A stretch of DNA of 11,303 bases from assembly GCA_016218905.1 (NCBI GenBank), contig JACRCS010000778.1, positions 1 through 11,303 of the forward strand. Reading direction: 5' to 3'. Both the position numbers and the translations under genes were made by a program. The notes under the pieces were generated by a model. That model was not told the origin of the DNA and ran no database searches. It saw nothing but the letters and a program-made list of their open reading frames with translations. The first letter of the stretch is position 1. Each line of letters opens with the position of its first letter. Shown one piece after another: positions 8,017 through 11,303 of the stretch. The stretch comes from Deltaproteobacteria bacterium. GTDB lineage: Bacteria > Desulfobacterota_C > Deferrisomatia > Deferrisomatales > JACRMM01.

Positions 8017-10065
8017 TCAGGAGAGCAGCCGCTTCGCCGCCTCAACCGCCTCCTGCGTTCCCGCCAGGGCGAGGACGTCGCCCTCCCGGAGGCTCTCCTT
8101 TGCGTTCGGCACCACGAGCCCCTCCTCGGCCCGGAAGATCGCGAGCACGGTCGCGCCGGTGATCCCCCGAAGGTCGAGGTCGGCCAGGGTGCGCCCGACG
8201 GCGGGGCTTTCGGCTCCGAGCCGCAGGGGCACCGGGTCGCCGAGGCCCGGCAGGAGCTCGCGCACGCCGCCCAGCCCCGGCTCCTCCGCTTCATCCGTTC
8301 GGCGTTGCCTCTGGGCGGCCAGCGCCTCCACGATCACCTGCGCTCCCGCGCGGACGTGCCCCTGGAGGCCTTCGGCGCTGCGCCAGAGGGAGGCGGCGAG
8401 GAAGACCAGGGGCGCGGCGAACAAGAGCGCCGCGGGCAGGCGCGGCAGGAAGGGCTGGGTGACCGCGAGCAGGGGGAGCTCGACCATGAGGAGCGCCCCG
8501 AGCTGCAGGGTGACGACCAAGGCCTCCCGGGGCGCCGCGGCCAGGTCGAGCCGGCCCGGCCGCTCCGCCGGCAGGGCGAGTTCCGCGAGGGCGAGCCCCA
8601 GGCGGCGCGCCGAGCGGTAGACGCCGAGGCAGAGCGGCGCGCAGAGGATCCCCGCGGCCGCGACGAGGAACGCCTGGATCCAGCGCGCCGGCACCCCCGT
8701 GCGCTCCACGGCCAGTCCGGCGATGCGGCCCATCGCCAGCGAGGTGCCGATGAGCACGGTCCCCAGCAGCGTCGCGTCGAGGAAGAGGAGCTTCACGAGG
8801 CGGACGACCCGGTGGCCGGCCTTCGGGTCTCCGGGCCTCGCCCCCAGGTGCTCGAGCCAGCTCCCGTAGAGCGCCCCGAAGGTCTGGAGGGGCCGCGGGA
8901 GCTTACGGTCGACGAAGCTCGCCACCGGCACGGACGCGCGGATGAGCCAAGGGGTCGAGACGGCCGTGAGGGCGGAGACCGCCACGGCCACCGGCGCCAT
9001 GAACTCCCGAATGGCTCCGAAGGAGACCCCGAGCCCCGCGATGATGAACGAAAACTCACCGATTTGGGCGAGACTCATGCCCGATTGGAGCGAGGACCGG
9101 ATTCCGGCCCCCGTCAGGAAGGCGCCGAAGGAGACGCTCAGGGTCTTTCCGACGATCACGAGCACCACGAGGACGGCGACCGCCACCCAGTTCTCGAGGA
9201 TCAGCGCGGGATCGATGGACATCCCCACGGAGACGAAGAAGATCGCCGCAAAGAGGTCCCGGACGGGCCGGATCACCGTCTCGATCTTCTCCTCCTCGCC
9301 GGATTCCGCCGCGAGCGACCCCGCGATGAAGGCGCCGAGCGCGACCGAGTAGCCGAAGAAGTGGGCGAGGACCGCAGTGGCGAAACAGAGCCCGACGCTC
9401 GCGACCAGTGTAGTCTCGGGCCGGTCGAGCCGGCAGACGGCGCGCACGAACCGGGGAACGACCAGGAGCCCCACCGCTAGGAGCCCCAGCAGGAAGGCCG
9501 CGAGCTGCCACACCGTGGCGGCCAGGGCGCCGGGGCCGATGGCCGCGCCCGTGGCGACGGCGGTGAGGACCGCCAGGAGCAGCACCGCGATCAGGTCCTC
9601 GACGATCAGGATCCCCACGACGCGGTCGCGGAGGTTGCCCCGGACTCCCTGCTCCTCAAAGGCGCGCGAGACGATGCTCGTGCTGGAGATCGCGATGACG
9701 GCGCCGGCGAAGAGACACTCCCGGCGCGTCCAGCCGAAGACCGTCCCGGCGAGGGAGCCGAGCCAGACCATGAAGCTGCACTCGACGATCGCGGTCAGCC
9801 CGCCGGTGGGACCCACCTGGAAGAGCTTCCGGAGGTTGAACTCGAGGCCCAGGGAGAACATCAGCAGGATGACCCCCACCTCGGAGAGCGTCCGCACGAT
9901 CTTCGGATCCGCGACGAGAGGGACCGGAACGTGAGGCCCGACGATGAGCCCGGCCAGGAGGTAACCGAGCACTACGGGCTGGCGCAGGCGCTGAAAGAGC
10001 ACCGTGGTCACGCCGGCGACGGTGAGAACGGCCGCCAGGGCCTTCAGGAACGCGTACGCATCCAT
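8017..10065 (-). CDS. CPA2-family cation:proton antiporter with C-terminal TrkA_C domain (KefB-like)
   Basis: 682 residues from the chosen start. The first 380 or so form a sodium/proton-exchanger-type membrane domain: the opening V-L-G-Y-L-L-A-G-L-I-V-G-P, S-S-T-S-I-V-S-R near 127-134, V-E-D-L at 155-158 with D157 at the usual ion-site position, F-F-V-S-V-G-M-S-I-D near 276-285, and A-Q-I-G-E-F-S-F near 333-340. Four more hydrophobic spans follow (about 421-451, 461-483, 515-537, 544-562), then a TrkA_C ligand-binding domain at about 612-682. The NAD-binding TrkA_N domain of KefB/KefC is absent, so gating by NAD(H) or glutathione is not expected. Probable job: K+ or Na+ exchange for protons in the inner membrane. 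The frame is open to 10143, but that part translates heptamer-repeat DNA, so the ATG at 10063-10065 (MDAYAFLKAL) is preferred, although it has no clear ribosome site. Confidence 0.92.
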   Translation of the reverse strand: MDAYAFLKALAAVLTVAGVTTVLFQRLRQPVVLGYLLAGLIVGPHVPVPLVADPKIVRTLSEVGVILLMFSLGLEFNLRKLFQVGPTGGLTAIVECSFMVWLGSLAGTVFGWTRRECLFAGAVIAISSTSIVSRAFEEQGVRGNLRDRVVGILIVEDLIAVLLLAVLTAVATGAAIGPGALAATVWQLAAFLLGLLAVGLLVVPRFVRAVCRLDRPETTLVASVGLCFATAVLAHFFGYSVALGAFIAGSLAAESGEEEKIETVIRPVRDLFAAIFFVSVGMSIDPALILENWVAVAVLVVLVIVGKTLSVSFGAFLTGAGIRSSLQSGMSLAQIGEFSFIIAGLGVSFGAIREFMAPVAVAVSALTAVSTPWLIRASVPVASFVDRKLPRPLQTFGALYGSWLEHLGARPGDPKAGHRVVRLVKLLFLDATLLGTVLIGTSLAMGRIAGLAVERTGVPARWIQAFLVAAAGILCAPLCLGVYRSARRLGLALAELALPAERPGRLDLAAAPREALVVTLQLGALLMVELPLLAVTQPFLPRLPAALLFAAPLVFLAASLWRSAEGLQGHVRAGAQVIVEALAAQRQRRTDEAEEPGLGGVRELLPGLGDPVPLRLGAESPAVGRTLADLDLRGITGATVLAIFRAEEGLVVPNAKESLREGDVLALAGTQEAVEAAKRLLS

Positions 10066-10108
10066 GCCGGAGCATCTTACGGGCTTCCGTGCCGAGGGCC
10101 AATGAGAG

Positions 10109-10163
10109 GAATGAAGAATGAAGAATGGGGAATGGGGAATCAAGGGTGAAGGTGAAGGGTGAG
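10109..10163. repeat. Degenerate heptamer tandem repeat upstream of the antiporter
   Basis: About eight consecutive units of the type GAATGAA / GAATGGG / GGGTGAA (one unit is six bases) run from 10109 to 10163, almost all purine plus T on this strand. A 6-base dyad, GGTGAC-GT-GTCACC, follows at 10171-10184. The array lies in the gap between the 113-residue gene and the antiporter start. Heptamer spacer repeats of this GAATGAA kind are widespread in bacteria (general knowledge); the function is unknown. Confidence 0.88.
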
Positions 10164-10207
10164 GACGAGCGGTGACGTGTCACCAGTCAGGCCTCACGGA
10201 TCATGCA

Positions 10208-10549
10208 TCACGGCCATCCGAGGGCGCGATGAATGAGCTCCAGGGCGGCCCGAAGGGAGCTCTCGCGCAGGTCTCCCATGGGAGTGTTCCGGTCCAGGTC
10301 CACGAGGATCCGGAGCCGCAGGCGTTCGCGACCGCCGTCTTCCCGTTCGTGGAAGGAGAGCTCCGCCTGCACCGGGTCGCCGGGACCTCCGAGGAGCGGC
10401 TGCACTTTTCGAAGGAAGATCCGCCTGGGTTGCCGTTCGGAGGCCCGTGGCACGGCCACGTGCGGCGGAGCCGCGCGCCCTCCGGGGAGGGCGATCAGGT
10501 TCGCTGTCCTGCTCCCCCCTGGGCTGCGGGACCTGGCGCTCCGAGCCAT
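10208..10549 (-). CDS. Hypothetical protein (113 residues), not recognised
   Basis: An open frame from ATG 10547-10549 (AAGGGG eight bases before it on the minus strand) to TGA 10208-10210. Codon third positions near the 3' end are overwhelmingly G or C, as in the neighbouring real genes, which supports coding. The first 40 residues are basic and disordered-looking. The rest alternates like a small alpha/beta domain: I-F-L-R-K-V-Q-P-L-L, then V-Q-A-E-L-S-F-H-E-R-E-D, then R-L-R-L-R-I-L-V-D-L-D-R, and a closing helix E-S-S-L-R-A-A-L-E-L-I-H-R-A-L-G-W. No signal peptide or membrane span. It follows the response regulator by 56 bases on the same strand and could be co-transcribed with it. I cannot assign a family or function. 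Confidence 0.55.
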   Translation of the reverse strand: MARSARSRSPGGSRTANLIALPGGRAAPPHVAVPRASERQPRRIFLRKVQPLLGGPGDPVQAELSFHEREDGGRERLRLRILVDLDRNTPMGDLRESSLRAALELIHRALGWP

Positions 10550-10605
10550 GCGATGCGCCCCTTTCTCGCTTTGGGACCCGGCGACGAGCGAAGGCCGGCG
10601 CGCGG

Positions 10606-10974
10606 TCAAGAGCTCGCCGTGGGCGCCATGAGGGCGCCCACGGTGGCGACGAACTCCTTCGGGTCGAAGGGCTTGGCGAAGAAGGCGTTCGCCCCGGCCC
10701 CCAGGGCCGCGGCGCCGCCTCGCGAATCCGGGTCGGCGGACATCGCCACGATGGGAATCGCGTGGCACGAGTCCTCGGCGCGAAGGGAGCGGATCAACTG
10801 CAGTCCCCCCATGCCCGGCATGTTCAGGTCCGTCACCACCAGCGTCTGGGGACTGGCCAGCGGAAGGGCGGCCTCTCCCGAGGCGGCTTCCCGGACGGGA
10901 ACGCCGAGGGCGTCTCCGAGGAGAGTGCAGACGAACTTCCGGAACACCGGTGTATCTTCTACCACCAAGATCAT
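10606..10974 (-). CDS. Single-domain CheY-like response regulator (receiver domain only)
   Basis: 122 residues, just one receiver domain. The acidic pocket is E6-D7 (MILVVEDTP), the phospho-acceptor is D49 in V-V-T-D-L-N-M-P-G-M, the switch serine is S79 (A-M-S-A) and the conserved lysine is K101 (F-F-A-K-P-F). All catalytic positions are intact, so it should be phosphorylated by a histidine kinase that is not encoded here. With no output domain it must act by protein contact, as in CheY, or as a phosphorelay intermediate. The ATG at 10972-10974 has GAGGAA seven bases upstream and begins the domain exactly; the frame stays open for 95 more codons, but these translate intergenic repeats. An AT-rich CATATAT near 11108-11114 could be part of its promoter, without a good -35. 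Confidence 0.9.
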   Translation of the reverse strand: MILVVEDTPVFRKFVCTLLGDALGVPVREAASGEAALPLASPQTLVVTDLNMPGMGGLQLIRSLRAEDSCHAIPIVAMSADPDSRGGAAALGAGANAFFAKPFDPKEFVATVGALMAPTASS

Positions 10975-11020
10975 GATCGGATTCCTCGCTGAAACTCTCC
11001 GGCCTGGCCGCACCATGGGA

Positions 11021-11047
11021 TTCCCGGTCTCGTTGGTCCTGTTGGTC
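11021..11047. repeat. Degenerate nonamer repeat upstream of the response regulator
   Basis: Three consecutive 9-base units, TTCCCGGTC, TCGTTGGTC and CTGTTGGTC, lie about 45 bases before the response regulator start. They share the period, though not the sequence, of the nonamer arrays at 7875-7983. The rest of the 10975-11196 spacer shows no gene. Confidence 0.7.
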
Positions 11048-11196
11048 ACGAACTCCTTCTGGAGACAAGAGTGCCCGCCCTCCGAGCCGCCACAACCCGA
11101 CTCTCGGATATATGACGTGGCTTTACGGAGAAAAAATCGACCCGGCCTGACCGAGGCGCCGAAGGCGCCGCCCATTGGCGCCGTCCTGTGGTTCTT

Positions 11197-11228
11197 GACT
11201 GACGACTGAAAACCGAAGACCGATGACT
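11197..11228. repeat. Degenerate heptamer repeat
   Basis: Units GACTGAC, GACTGAA, AACCGAA and GACCGAT, followed by GACT, give a period of seven immediately beside the hairpin at 11229-11255. Same period as the array at 10109-10163 but with a different core. Confidence 0.75.
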
Positions 11229-11255
11229 CCATCCGGAAAGGCACGTTCCGGATGG
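11229..11255 (-). terminator. Perfect 10-base-pair hairpin after the right-edge dehydrogenase gene
   Basis: Bases 11229-11238 (CCATCCGGAA) and 11246-11255 (TTCCGGATGG) are perfectly complementary around a 7-base loop. It begins 8 bases after the stop codon of the minus-strand gene at 11263, the right place for a terminator. No T tract follows on the minus strand, so it may be a termination or 3'-end stabilising hairpin rather than a classical intrinsic terminator. Confidence 0.55.
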
Positions 11256-11262
11256 ACACCAG

Positions 11263-11303
11263 CTAGGGCATGAGCACGATCTTGCCGTAGCCGCCCCACT
11301 CCA
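11263..11303 (-). CDS. C-terminus of a probable zinc-type alcohol dehydrogenase / quinone oxidoreductase (partial)
   Basis: The minus-strand frame entering from the right edge reads EWGGYGKIVLMP and stops at TAG 11263-11265. Medium-chain dehydrogenases and NAD(P)H:quinone oxidoreductases very often end in G-K-(I/V)-V-L-x-P, which is the only basis for the name. Only 13 codons are in the window, so the identification is tentative. Confidence 0.45.
   Translation of the reverse strand, partial: EWGGYGKIVLMP

Noticed and set aside
7915..9480. Long plus-strand open frame (521 codons) opposite the antiporter
   Set aside because: Antisense shadow of the antiporter, low-complexity charged translation, no family resemblance.
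10975..11259. N-terminal extension of the response regulator
   Set aside because: The extension crosses repeats and a hairpin and has no domain character; the receiver domain starts exactly at the ATG with a good ribosome site.

Overview
The window is about 11.3 kb of GC-rich bacterial DNA (roughly two thirds G+C by eye), tightly packed with ordinary chromosomal genes. There is no tRNA, rRNA, transposase, integrase, CRISPR array or phage gene. The mix of a 4-hydroxybenzoyl-CoA-reductase-type molybdenum enzyme, a CPA2 antiporter and a DeaD-like helicase fits a GC-rich, environmental, possibly anaerobic bacterium. The sequence alone does not support a phylum.

Left part (1-2833, plus strand): the 3' end of an operon. 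It holds the last codons of a gene that is probably the 2Fe-2S subunit, then the complete large molybdopterin subunit of a xanthine dehydrogenase-family enzyme (HcrA-like), then a small FMN-binding split-barrel protein of the pyridoxamine-phosphate-oxidase type. The three reading frames overlap each other (8 bases, then ATGA) and each junction has a strong ribosome binding site, so they are probably co-translated. A GC-rich hairpin terminator closes the operon.

Middle-left (2834-4519): two small membrane genes on the minus strand (a 43-residue single-span protein and a DUF2834-like three-span protein). Next, on the plus strand, is a wrecked RelE/Txe-YoeB-type toxin gene, broken by an in-frame stop and a one-base insertion in a poly-A run. 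A complete beta-class carbonic anhydrase starts 25 bases after it.

Right part (4534-11303, all minus strand): read in transcription order from the right edge, there is the C-terminus of a probable zinc-type/quinone-oxidoreductase dehydrogenase, a hairpin, a single-domain CheY-like response regulator, an unrecognised 113-residue protein, a CPA2 cation:proton antiporter with a C-terminal TrkA_C domain, a DeaD-like RNA helicase, and a membrane-anchored TPR protein with an HEYTH metallopeptidase domain. The last of these meets the carbonic anhydrase tail to tail.

The minus-strand genes look like independent housekeeping units, not one pathway. What stands out between them is the spacer DNA: most of these gaps carry degenerate short tandem repeats with a period of 7 or 9 bases, and one gap holds two 9-base-period arrays facing each other as a long inverted repeat. 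I found no coherent undescribed multi-gene system. The best leads are the toxin relic, the facing nonamer arrays, the 33-base in-frame duplication in the peptidase gene, and the molybdenum enzyme/flavoprotein coupling.
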